Origin: Apostichopus parvimensis
Lineage: Eukaryota > Echinodermata > Holothuroidea > Aspidochirotida > Stichopodidae
NCBI GenBank assembly: GCA_000934455.1
Contig: KN886895.1
Location: 5,143-31,121, forward strand
Reading direction: 5' to 3'
DNA: 25,979 bases
Shown here: positions 8,958 through 17,370 of the stretch, in pieces
Position numbering within the stretch: position 1 is the first letter of the stretch
Layout: every line of letters starts with the position of its first letter
Translations under genes and position numbers: made by a program
The notes under the pieces: model-generated
The model's database searches: none
What the model saw: the letters and a program-made list of their open reading frames with translations, nothing else
What the model was told of the DNA's origin: nothing

Positions 8958-9011
8958 CACTATGACTGTTGTTGAAGTCTCCATAGTACAGATCTACAAC
9001 ATCAATATTTC
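8958..9011 (-). CDS. Candidate 54-bp micro-exon (tyrosine motif), unit 1
   Basis: On the minus strand a branch-like TCTAAT, a pyrimidine-rich CTTTGTTT and TATAG precede a 54-bp block. The block is followed by G|GTGAGTG, a near-perfect donor. Only one of the three frames is open. It gives phase 1 introns on both sides and reads NIDVVDLYYGDFNNSHS. The YYGDFN-NSH core resembles TYDDINDNSH in the receptor tail, so this may be an exon of an intron-containing relative on the same strand. Unit 3 preserves it with one substitution (V to F). Partner exons were not identified, so this is a prediction from splice signals. Confidence 0.45.
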
Positions 9012-9318
9012 CTATAAACAAAGATTAGACACTTCGGCAGATGGTGTTACGTAATTGCACATTGGAAAATTATGTTTCTGTGCTGTATTAAACTTTAATT
9101 TTTTTCTACCAAAAGTAAGTGATGAACAGAGTAGAACATGTCGCAAAATCGTTTATAAGCAGCAAGGCCTACTGAAGTGTCTCCAAAAAAATAACAAAAA
9201 CAAATTTGTAAAATACATACGAAGGTAGCTTGGCTTCTGTTACATTAGGGCTCCCTCTGGTACTAGGCATATACTATACCTTTTCCCAATTATTTATCTT
9301 GTCTTTTAGCTACAGTAG
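9012..9318. other. Duplicated region, no gene seen
   Basis: Colinear with about 23899-24197. It contains the acceptor of the micro-exon and a T-rich tract leading to the frame at 9319. Nothing else is supported. Confidence 0.5.
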
Positions 9319-9531
9319 GTGTGCGAAAAATATCGCTATTACTCCATGAAACTGCCTAAATCAAGCGATCTTTTACGCAATGAAAATATAAGGTTCAAAC
9401 TCAAAGAGTATATATCTTCCACTCGCACCCGGTGTTCAGTGAATTTTTTTGCAAAACATCCCACTAGCAATAACATCAAACTTGTCTCAAAACTTTTTAA
9501 ATTGTTATATATATTTGCGAATTATGACTGA
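9319..9531 (+). CDS. Conserved small open frame, possible terminal exon (unit 1)
   Basis: The function is unknown. The frame follows a T-rich stretch ending CTACAGTAG, so the AG at 9317-9318 could serve as a splice acceptor; earlier AGs are present and weaken the case. It encodes 70 residues, rich in Lys and Ser, beginning CEKYRYYSMKLPKSSDLLRN. In unit 3 the homologous frame (24198-24404) stays open despite a 6-bp deletion and a 3-bp insertion, both in frame, and several amino-acid changes. Only the last codons differ, by a 1-bp indel. Maintained frame argues for coding, but A-T richness and lack of an ATG argue for caution. Confidence 0.3.
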   Translation: MCEKYRYYSMKLPKSSDLLRNENIRFKLKEYISSTRTRCSVNFFAKHPTSNNIKLVSKLFKLLYIFANYD

Positions 9532-9743
9532 TGGCATGTAGGAAATGCCTTAATAAATAATTTAGGAGATGTGTAGCCGCCTTAAGTGTAGAAGTATTCT
9601 GACTAGAAGCATTTTTTCCTTCACGCTTTATGTGTTAACGAACCTATTTTTATCTTACCGTTGTATATACAAGCAGTACATGAATCTTTTTTCACATGTA
9701 TGTATACGGAGTGCCGATGCAAATACCGACACAGTTAATTCAA

Positions 9744-10140
9744 CGGAACTTTGACCTTACCCAAAACAATAGGCTTCTTCTACTTAATGTGGTACTGCTT
9801 CACATGAAATGCTAGATTGATCCAAGCTCCTCTTCTTGAGATATCGTGTTTACAAAGTTCTCACAATTTCACCCTTGGTGACCTCAAATGACATTTGACC
9901 TCCTCTATAATCAATAGGCTTTTTCTCCTAAATGTGGTTCTCCTACACTCGAAATATGAGATCGGTCCAAGCTTACCTTCTTGAGATATATCGTGTTTAC
10001 AAGGTTTTTACAATTTGACCCCTGGTGACCCCTTTGACCTCCTGTAAAACAATTGGCTTTTTCTACTCAAGATGGTTTACATACTCACCAACTATGATAT
10101 TGGTCCATGCTTCCCTTCTTGAGATATCGTGTTTAAAAGC
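9744..10140 (+). repeat. TGACCT-rich tandem repeat block 2 (unit 1, three monomers)
   Basis: Three monomers of roughly 130-150 bp share AACAATAGGCTTCTTCTACT, then GATTGATCCAAGCT, CTTCTTGAGATATCGTGTTT, ACAAGGTT, ACAATTTGACC, GGTGACCTCAAATGA and TTTGACCTCC. Unit 3 has only two monomers at the same place. The TGACCT words are nuclear-receptor half-sites, and several sit at 1-bp spacing (TGACAT-T-TGACCT). Confidence 0.8.
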
Positions 10141-10640
10141 GAGGCGTCACATATACACGCCACACACACACACACTAAACAAACAAGTCTTAAGATTTTT
10201 TTTCATTGCGTATATATTACTAAATTAAATTGCTGACTATGAATAATGCAATCAAGTATATGCTGTAAGTTTTCATCAATATTGCTTTTGTGGGAAATCA
10301 ATGAAAAGCCTAAGTTTGCGCAAGCACTAGGAATGACATTATATAAATGTGATTACGTTAAGCATTATTAGCACTTTCTAGGGCAGTAACTTACGGTACT
10401 ATATATTAAAATTATTAGCGATATGGGTTTTCGCTGAGTAAAAATACAAAGCAAAATAACTGGGAATAAATAATGAAGGCTTGAAACACTATGTTATATT
10501 TTCATTCAATATCGATGTTTATGTTTATTAAACGCTTAAGAGCCGCGTCGGTAGGTTCGTGGCAATTATCTGTACGAGACACCCCTTTCTTTAAACTCTT
10601 CATTTCCCCTTGTGTATAGGTAGAAACATTACCCAAGGGC
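10141..10640. other. Duplicated non-coding region, unit 1
   Basis: Colinear with about 24890-25392. It begins with a short (CA)n run. No gene is visible. Confidence 0.6.
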
Positions 10641-11490
10641 ACCCTATTGAACCCATGCCGCGAGGATGAAACCCCCTCTCTCTTCAGGTCTGTTTTAGCG
10701 AACTGCCAGGATGTCGCTTTGTGTACAGCTGGTCAATATTACCATATCACCGAATCTCATCAGGCGTTATACGCATGCGTTAGTATGTATCACATTCCTG
10801 TCGCAATGATTCGGAACATGGAAGTCTCTATGGCGTACTAACATGGGGGGGGGGGGGGCTTGTCCCAGCCAACTAGATGACACCTGTAATGGAGCAGGTT
10901 AGCATGTTATTCTGCCCCCACATTAAATACATAAACAAACGGGTTTATACTAAAAAAAAATATTCCGATATATAACGAAACTTGGTTAAAATTTCCGATT
11001 TAAATGTTCGCTATCAAGTTATTGGAAATAACTTGAAATCACCGGCTTTCACTCCCAACTGAGGATGTCAACCACAGAAATGAAGCAAACTTACTTTTAT
11101 CTTTAAATTGGGTAAAACAATGATACAAACAGAGTGATGCCTTTTTTTACCATCTCATGGACCTTTCTCCTATTTTTTCATAATCAGGGATATAGGAGCC
11201 AGGAGGGTGTATGAGATTCGGGGGGGGGGGGAGGTAGGGATTATCTACCATCAACAATTTGCTAAAAAAATAGGAAGAGATATGTACTGTTGCTAACGTG
11301 TGCTTGACAATATTTACGAGGGAACGACAAATGAAATTGCTGGTTATGAATGATCCTTTGGGCCTCCACCAGATCTCTATACAAACTTGTCCATTACACT
11401 CCTAGCTTATAACAGTGTAAACCACACCCCACCATAAATACCCTCCTATGTTATCATAAGAGTCAAGGTCCATTTTCCAATCGGTCCCTT
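10641..11490. mobile_element. About 850-bp segment present in unit 1 only
   Basis: Sequence on both sides (ATTACCCAAGGG on the left, TTCATAAAGGCCCTGCATAATG on the right) is contiguous in unit 3 at about 25383-25435, so this is an insertion here or a deletion there. It contains a candidate exon (10688-10841), G14 at 10845-10858, and a CAGGGATATAGGAGCCAGGAGGG-like hAT/MITE terminus at about 11187 followed by G12 at 11220-11231. No clean terminal repeats or target duplication were found, so its mechanism is unresolved. Confidence 0.5.
10688..10841 (+). CDS. Candidate terminal exon inside the unit-1 insertion
   Basis: The function is unknown. An excellent 3' splice site (ACCCCCTCTCTCTTCAG, AG at 10686-10687) precedes an open frame of 50 codons ending in TAA at 10839-10841. 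The peptide has balanced composition, with NCQDVALCTAG, QYYHITESHQALYACVSM and a VAMIRN segment. Codon use is more GC-rich than its surroundings. The frame is also open upstream of the AG, from about 10647. It may be the end of a gene or retrotransposed fragment carried by the insertion. Unit 3 lacks it altogether. No domain was recognised. Confidence 0.3.
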
Positions 11491-11635
11491 CACTTGTGAA
11501 TTTTTCATAAAGGCCCTGCATAATGTTGTAGTTATTTTAAGTGATTATAATATGAAGTGAATTAAAGAAAATGATCTTCGGAAATACTGGAGTCAACTCT
11601 GATAATCGACTGTAATAGCATGGTGCTTTTTCATA

Positions 11636-12215
11636 GTCTGAGAAAATATAACGAGAGAAAATGAAAATGAAACCGTGAACAAAAGTTGAACGTTTGGGTG
11701 TAGCTTTAGCCAAAGCCTTGATGGAGTCAGCCTTTAATTGATAAAGATATTTTGCCCGAGTAGCTGTATCCGTTTCATTGTCTGAAAATATTAAAAAAAA
11801 AAAGAAGACCAAGTACTTGTACGTTTAGGTAGGTAGCCAATTTCTTGTTGATGAAGTCAGCATTTAACTAATAAAGATACTTTGCACGAGAAGCGGTATC
11901 CGTTTCATAGTCTGAAAAGATAAAAAGAATAAGCAAAGAAAAGGAAACCGTGGAAAAACTAATATGTTTGAAAAGATTGGGCAAAAATCTAAATGAAGTC
12001 AGTGTGTAATTTAAATGTTTCAAAATTTCTTTATTCCAGTATAATTATATAAAATTTATAAGTAGGATCAATTATATGTACATATAAAAAAGAAATGATT
12101 AATTAACTAAAGTGATTAGAACATACGTTTGAAAAGGCTGGACAAAAATCTAAATGACGTCAGTGTGTAATTTAAATGTTTCAAAATTTCTTTATTCCAG
12201 TATAAATTATATAAA
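11636..12215. repeat. Degenerate tandem repeat array next to assembly gap
   Basis: Words such as TATCCGTTTCATNGTCTGAAAA recur at a spacing of 130-144 bp. The block CAAAAATCTAAATGA/GTCAGTGTGTAATTTAAATG recurs at 11982 and 12143, a 161-bp period with near identity. The last monomer runs into the gap, so the array was probably longer than assembled. Confidence 0.75.
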
Positions 12216-12385
12216 NNNNNNNNNNNNNNNNNNNNNNNNNNNNNNNNNNNNNNNNNNNNNNNNNNNNNNNNNNNNNNNNNNNNNNNNNNNNNNNNNNNNN
12301 NNNNNNNNNNNNNNNNNNNNNNNNNNNNNNNNNNNNNNNNNNNNNNNNNNNNNNNNNNNNNNNNNNNNNNNNNNNNNNNNNNNNN
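12216..12385. other. Assembly gap (170 N)
   Basis: A run of 170 N separates the tandem repeat from the 3' flank of receptor copy B. Its true size is unknown. Confidence 0.99.
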
Positions 12386-12532
12386 CATGTCTGGCAGTTG
12401 TATATCAACTATTGGGGTCCTAGACATTTAGGGCCCTGATTTGAACAGGCAGTCGTGACAACTCCTTGAATCAATGATGAGCCACCTGAACCGCATATTG
12501 CAACTGTGCTGATGAGTGTGCTATGTAGTATG

Positions 12533-12538
12533 TTTAAT
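12533..12538 (-). promoter_or_regulatory. Possible poly(A) signal ATTAAA, copy B
   Basis: Minus-strand ATTAAA in the same alignment position as in copies A and C. Confidence 0.4.
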
Positions 12539-12714
12539 TAACCGGTAAAGACTTGTAAATGAACAGAAATATACGCTTTTAAAGAAGTCAACTTTGTAGA
12601 ACATTGCTTACGAATTACACGCTGATAATATTAAGACTATTCATCGAGCAGCCTTGTAAAACACATCCGATCTCCAATTATTATCGATGATTCCATCAGA
12701 TGGGCCACATGTTT

Positions 12715-14183
12715 CTAGTTATCTTTATTTACCAAAGCGTACACTGTGGTAGATACTGATCTATTACCAGGGACGTCACTATCCCATTCAGGCTTGTTTA
12801 CTGTATAGTAAGGCATATTAAGTTTCTCTTCGTCGTCATTAGTATCAAGAATGGGTTCTCGGTTCTCTGAATGAATCGGTTTGCTTTCAACAGTTCGAAC
12901 CGTCTTGCTTTCGTCATGGCGTCCACTCGAGCTTTCGATCTTAACAACATGCCGTTGCGATTGCTAAGGACTATCTACTTTTGCGTAGTTGTCATCAGGT
13001 AGAGATGTTTCCACTTCATCCTTCATTTGTATCGATGGAGAATCGTATGCGTGACTATTATCATTAATGTCGTCATACGTTGCGTTATTATCTCTGAAAA
13101 CATCAGAAATTGTGCGTTGGTAGGTATGGTTGTAATATGGCGTATTGTAGTCAGTTTCGTGTTTATCATTCGGAGTGGTATCCTTCGTCATCTTATCATC
13201 TTTATTCACTTTACGGTTCGACTTATTTTGTTTCCTGCAAAAACGGTAAACAATTAAAGCAACGACAAAGACCACTACTAGACTAACTAAACTGACTCCA
13301 ATGACGATTACGACCAAAAATCGATTTTCATTATCCAATTGACTTGGACCATCCACGTTTAAGCTGTTTTTGGTGTCTCTCATTTCAGTTACCTTCGAAG
13401 TCATTGAGTCCAAGAGGGTTCCTTCCTTTAACATTGGTTCTGTAGTTAGGGGTAAGCAAATGTCCGTTGACGTCACTGATTCCATTGAGTCAATAATGTT
13501 ATCATTAGATGATTCACTCTCTGGTCCTATCGCACATCGACCTGTAGATGCAGATCCACTGAAACAATAATATCTCGTATTGGGATCAGTAGATGATATG
13601 TAGTTTACTATTACTCTTCTAATCGCCTTTCCTTTATGAATCACCATTTCATATAGTGGTGGCGAAGGATCTGCTCGTCCACTGCCCATTACTGTGGATA
13701 ACCAAGAACAATTATCCATCTCTCTACAGTAACATGACAACAATATCCAATCACCAGGTTTGTAGGGCTCCCCCACGGTACCATTACGAACACATTGAGG
13801 ACTAGTATCATATTTAACATTTAGATCGAGCGTCGCTACCTCTGTTACCTCTCTTCCATCCATACACGTATATCTTACGTTACATTTGTACATACCACCA
13901 TCGCTGATCGCTACATTATTGATTCTGTACTCGGCACAAATCGTTTTTATTTCTTCAGTTACGTTATTTCCATTTTGATCCATAATCGTCACTGTTTCAA
14001 TAATTAAATTGCCATCATAAGAACACCTTAACGTAATATCCGTCTCACCAACGAAAACCACTTCGTTATACTCGCCATCCATTAATTCGAATATTACTGT
14101 GCTCTTCCAAACGATGAAATTAAAACGTGTATCAATATAACTTCAAAGAAAATTGTTCTTCTCAATCCTTCAAATTGATTCAT
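12715..14183 (-). pseudogene. Two-Ig-domain receptor-like gene, copy B (frameshift and nonsense)
   Basis: The leader starts at the ATG at 14181-14183 (MNQFEG...). It reads to FGRAQ and then meets a TAA, because one base is missing relative to copy A at the leader/Ig1 junction. The rest of the protein is open from an internal ATG at 14082 to a TAG at 12964-12966, 372 residues. It covers both Ig-like domains, the membrane span and most of the tail. The TAG replaces a Lys codon (AAG in A and C). Beyond it the frame is open for 82 more codons to 12715, including MPYYTV and TVYALV. The body is near-identical to copy C. As assembled it cannot make a leader-bearing full-length receptor. Either indel could be an assembly error, but the tail nonsense is a substitution and less likely to be one. 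Confidence 0.8.
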
Positions 14184-14474
14184 CTTTCTCCTTTCCACTA
14201 CCCCTTTCTCGAGAAATATAGTTTCCAAAACTTCTGCACTTTGTTTCTTCTTTACCACGATATTAATCCTCTGGGCAGTCGTCCTGACTAATACAACCGT
14301 CACTTAGTGTTTGGCGAATGCACTGTACAAATGTGTATAGGACTAAACGAGTCTAACGCCGTTTGCTTTATGTTCTTCATTGACATGTCAGCTTGTATGT
14401 AGGAATTGCTGCAGTGATTAAAGCCACTATGCTCAGCAGGCATGAAGATTGGTGTAACACGTCACTCCCTTTTT

Positions 14475-14483
14475 TTTTATATA
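14475..14483 (-). promoter_or_regulatory. TATA-box candidate, copy B
   Basis: Same TATATAAAA as in copies A and C. Here about 17 bp immediately downstream are missing, which removes TCACACAATAGAAATTCC on the plus strand, the likely start-site region. Confidence 0.45.
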
Positions 14484-14649
14484 TATTATTTCGTAATATG
14501 GTGTATGATGTCAAGTGAAGTGTAAAACGTAACCTTTCATACGAACCCCAACTTGCCATTTATGCCATCAAAGCCTATTGTTGATATAATATTGTTCTTT
14601 GGCATGCACTGATGAAATTGTTTGTTCTTTTCTTCTTCCTTTTTTTTGT

Positions 14650-14675
14650 GGGGGGGGGGGGGGGGGGGGGGGGGG
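14650..14675. repeat. G26 tract upstream of copy B
   Basis: The longest of the three homologous G runs. It is followed by C and GGGG, as in unit 1. Confidence 0.95.
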
Positions 14676-14680
14676 CGGGG

Positions 14681-15262
14681 AAATGGCTCATGTACTGTAT
14701 AATTATGTATGTATTTTCGTGAATAGTTATGGTTTTGTCGTATCTATGTTGAAGCCAATAAAGGTGCAGCACACATTTCTAGGAAGATCGAAACTACGTA
14801 TCAAATTAAAATCATGGCACAAAACGTATCGTAACTCACTCTCTTAGTATATTTTCCTGAAAGTATTATTTTAAGCCTACCGGCTCTAATTTATTCTGAT
14901 ATTTATGCAGATCTTTGGATTCTTACAACTATTTTAAATTTACTGTAATTAAGAAGGGATCGTCAACTAGTTTTTAGATTTTTTTGCAAAATTCCCCGGG
15001 CCCTCTTCAATCGCATTGCCTTAAAAATACACAAGGGTTTAATATAGTAGGCCTGCTGTTATGTTGACGCAAAATGTGCACAACAATCCAGACTTGACAT
15101 TTGAGCCAAATTTACCTCATTATGCATCCCATCTCAACCCCTCCCTTCCCCTCCCTTCCCCTTCCCCTCCCATCCCCGCCCATCCCAGCCCCTCCACATT
15201 CCGATACTCACCTTCATGTTATTGATTTTCGCAAAATTGGTGTTGCACCGAGCTTAGCAGTA
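14681..15262. other. Duplicated non-coding region, unit 2
   Basis: Homologous to 6625-7165 and 21885-22440. A C/T-rich block at about 15130-15195 is an expanded version of the one in unit 1. A 125-codon plus-strand frame at 15101-15478 straddles the duplication breakpoint and is Pro-rich because of the C/T block, so I do not consider it a gene. Confidence 0.6.
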
Positions 15263-16493
15263 AAAATATCGAAAGGAAATGTGCTAGTGAAATGTTTTCT
15301 TAGAGTTTTAGCATCACGTTACACACGTATCGTTTGTCTTGTGTTTACTGTACTTCACGAAGTTCAAGTTTGTGTTTATGAAAAAATCACGGTCATCACG
15401 ATCACCCTATGTTCTCGTCAGCTAGAAAACGACTCTGATAATGACAGTACAAGTAAATATTTACTGACAATCGTCTAAGAATTTATGTTAACTAAGGAAG
15501 AGTTAGCTCGGTCAGTTGCTTACTAGCTGTTTAACCTGCTAATGATAATAAAATAGAATTCGTTGGTTAACACAAAATGTTTGCCCCAGATGGAGAATCT
15601 TCCCAAACGTAGATATTATTGTAATACCCCCTCCCGAGAAACTACAATCAATTGCTCTACCCCCATATTTACGCTATTAAGATGTTATATTTTCGGAGTT
15701 TAGGGCCGAGCGTAAACCCCATTATGACCACTTGGAGATCGTAAAAAATTCAGTAGTGGCTGACAAAGTGTTCGAAGATACCAAATTGCACGAGGCTTTA
15801 TCCATGTTCGCGGGTGGTATCTTGGCGGTAAAATAAATTTCTCTTGAAGTTTACCATCTACACTTCCAATTACAAGTTGAAAAAACTCGCTGGCAAAAGT
15901 GGGGATTAGGTCGGCAAAGATGGAAACATGTGTTCATCAACGTAAACGAACAATCAACTGAGAGATGCCTTGTCTGATAACTTATAAGAAGAAACAGTGA
16001 AAGGAAACTTACAAAGAAAATAAAATCTTATACAAAGAAGAATTGTCCAATAGCAACATCTGTAATTTCCAGCCGTATATGCAACATTTTTACCCCTTCA
16101 GTATTCCCTGTCTCAAGCCTGACGCCAGGTGTACCTTTGTGATTATTGGACAGTGATTGGTCTAGTGTTACTTTTTGCATCTTTGTTGTTCAACTAACAT
16201 AGCCCTGCTCAAATGTTTTGTCACTGCTAGGCCTGTGTTCTGGGCCAGTTGCGTGCGCGGCTGTACATGTATGGTATTGTGGATTGCGTAATGTACCTTT
16301 ATAGTTTTAACGATCATGTTTTGAACACAAACTGTGCTCAATGTGTTTGAAAAGATTTTCTCCACATCCTCTACTGTTAAATTGGAGTAAAATAATCAGA
16401 ACAACACAAAGAGGTCAAACACGTTGGATTAAACAATTTATTTTGAACTACATCTCGTCATTTGAGTATGTACTTCTCAGAACTACTCACGTT
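15263..16493. other. Unique region after unit 2
   Basis: Not found elsewhere in the window. Apart from the candidate exon at 15704-15836 I see no gene. A 65-codon minus-strand frame at 16168-16365 looks random. Confidence 0.5.
15704..15836 (+). CDS. Candidate terminal exon, unknown protein
   Basis: An acceptor-like GGAGTTTAG (AG at 15702-15703) precedes an open frame reading AERKPHYDHLEIVKN, then VVADKVFEDTKLHEAL and SMFAGGILAVK before a TAA at 15834-15836. The composition is protein-like and amphipathic. An AATAAA overlaps the stop (15832-15837). The frame extends upstream only to a stop at 15678-15680. No domain is recognised and no partner exon is identified; it could equally be a fragment of a decayed gene or retroelement. 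Confidence 0.28.
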
Positions 16494-16899
16494 TATGGCA
16501 AGCCATGTGGGACAAACACCGCATAATATATCCGCGTATTAATTCGAATATATACGCGTATTAATTGGAATATACATGTGATGTACATGCGTATAGTTTC
16601 GCTTTTTGAAGCGATCTCGCGAGCCCGCCAAAATATTTATCGTTGATATATGTACACAGCAAGAGCGGAAATGTGTTCTCGTGTACATTCGACTTAATCC
16701 GTGCATAAATTGGATTTAATCCCCATATGTATTCTATTTAATACGTGTATATATTCGAATTAATACGTGTATATATTCGAATTAATATGCGGATATATTT
16801 AAGCCATATGATTGGCTAATAATATATACGCGTATATATTCCAATTAATACGCTGATATATTATGCGGTGTTTGTCCCACATGGCTTGCCATACACGTT
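16488..16899. mobile_element. 400-bp foldback (long-TIR) DNA element with 6-bp target duplication
   Basis: Terminal inverted repeats start TATGGCAAGCCATGTGGG and extend about 68-70 bp (16494-16561 and 16826-16893), with two mismatches that I can see. They are flanked by the direct repeat CACGTT at 16488-16493 and 16894-16899. The interior has no ORF and contains two 24-25-bp direct repeats of the AATACGTGTATATATTCG type (about 16739-16790). CGCG and ATTAATT words make the arms strongly self-complementary. The structure is a MITE/foldback element. The superfamily is unclear because 6 bp is not the target length of the common groups. Confidence 0.85.
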
Positions 16900-17370
16900 G
16901 GCCCCCAAGTCGGTCACCTAACTGATGCACGCATATAAGGGCTTAGTCTAATGTTAGGCCTAGATATCCACTCTCAAGCACTTGTATATGGCGTATGCCG
17001 ATCGCAGTTGACAATGTCGTCTAGCAGGAAAGCTTTCTCTTGTTGCAATTTACGTTCATATTGCAAAAAGAACAGAAAATAGGGTTTTTCGGTTTTCTTA
17101 AAAAAATTATAGTACCGAAATTCGGTCGGCTAAAACCGGTTTCGGTACTAAAACCGGTTTCCCGTTCAAGCCTATGTACACTGTGTAGTGGGCATTGACC
17201 CTAGCTGCATGTATTTACTGTGCACTAGTGTCCAATAACCGACGGTAGCAAGCTGTGTGTGTATTTTCTGGGATCGATGGTGGTGTCTAACACTTTTGTT
17301 ACACCTCAGTCGAAACTAAGTCAGATTACCGGCATGAGACGTTTCTTTGTGCGCGAGTCTTCAATGCCTT
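16900..17370. other. Unique non-coding region
   Basis: No gene is visible. It contains the CCGGTT hairpin listed separately. Confidence 0.5.
17112..17161. repeat. CCGGTT-rich palindromic cluster
   Basis: GTACCGAAA (17112-17120) pairs perfectly with TTTCGGTAC (17140-17148). The palindrome AAACCGGTTT occurs twice, at 17133-17142 and 17151-17160. It could be the end of a small transposon or a cruciform-forming repeat. Confidence 0.6.

Larger units (their letters stand above)
4346..11660 (-). repeat. Segmental duplication unit 1 (carries receptor gene A)
   Basis: Unit 1 is colinear with unit 3 (19564-25588). The first part, up to about 7165, also matches unit 2 (12386-15262). The order on the minus strand is a conserved distal region with a candidate micro-exon, then the G/C tract, promoter, receptor gene and 3' flank. 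Unit 1 is longer than unit 3 mainly because of a 351-bp transposon (7535-7885), about 850 bp at 10641-11490, and one extra monomer of the TGACCT repeat. Breakpoints are sharp at 4346. Confidence 0.85.
12386..15262 (-). repeat. Segmental duplication unit 2 (carries receptor copy B)
   Basis: Matches the gene-proximal parts of units 1 and 3: 3' flank, gene, promoter, G tract, and non-coding sequence as far as ACCGAGCTTAGCA at about 15262. There homology stops abruptly. The distal part with the micro-exon is absent. The left breakpoint coincides with the gap. Confidence 0.88.

Noticed and set aside
9281..9310. 30-bp candidate exon on the minus strand between CTACTGTAG and GTATAG
   Set aside because: It is open only in phase 0 and cannot join the phase-1 micro-exon; splice signals are modest.
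12154..12427. Open frames spanning the N gap
   Set aside because: They exist only because N is not read as a stop.
14094..14303. N-terminal extension of the receptor leader upstream of MNQFEG in copies B and C
   Set aside because: In copy A a 1-bp difference just before the ATG breaks this frame, while the ATG itself and its A at -3 are conserved.
15101..15478. 125-codon plus-strand frame with a Pro-rich start
   Set aside because: It crosses the breakpoint between duplicated and unique sequence, and its Pro-rich part is just the C/T-rich block.
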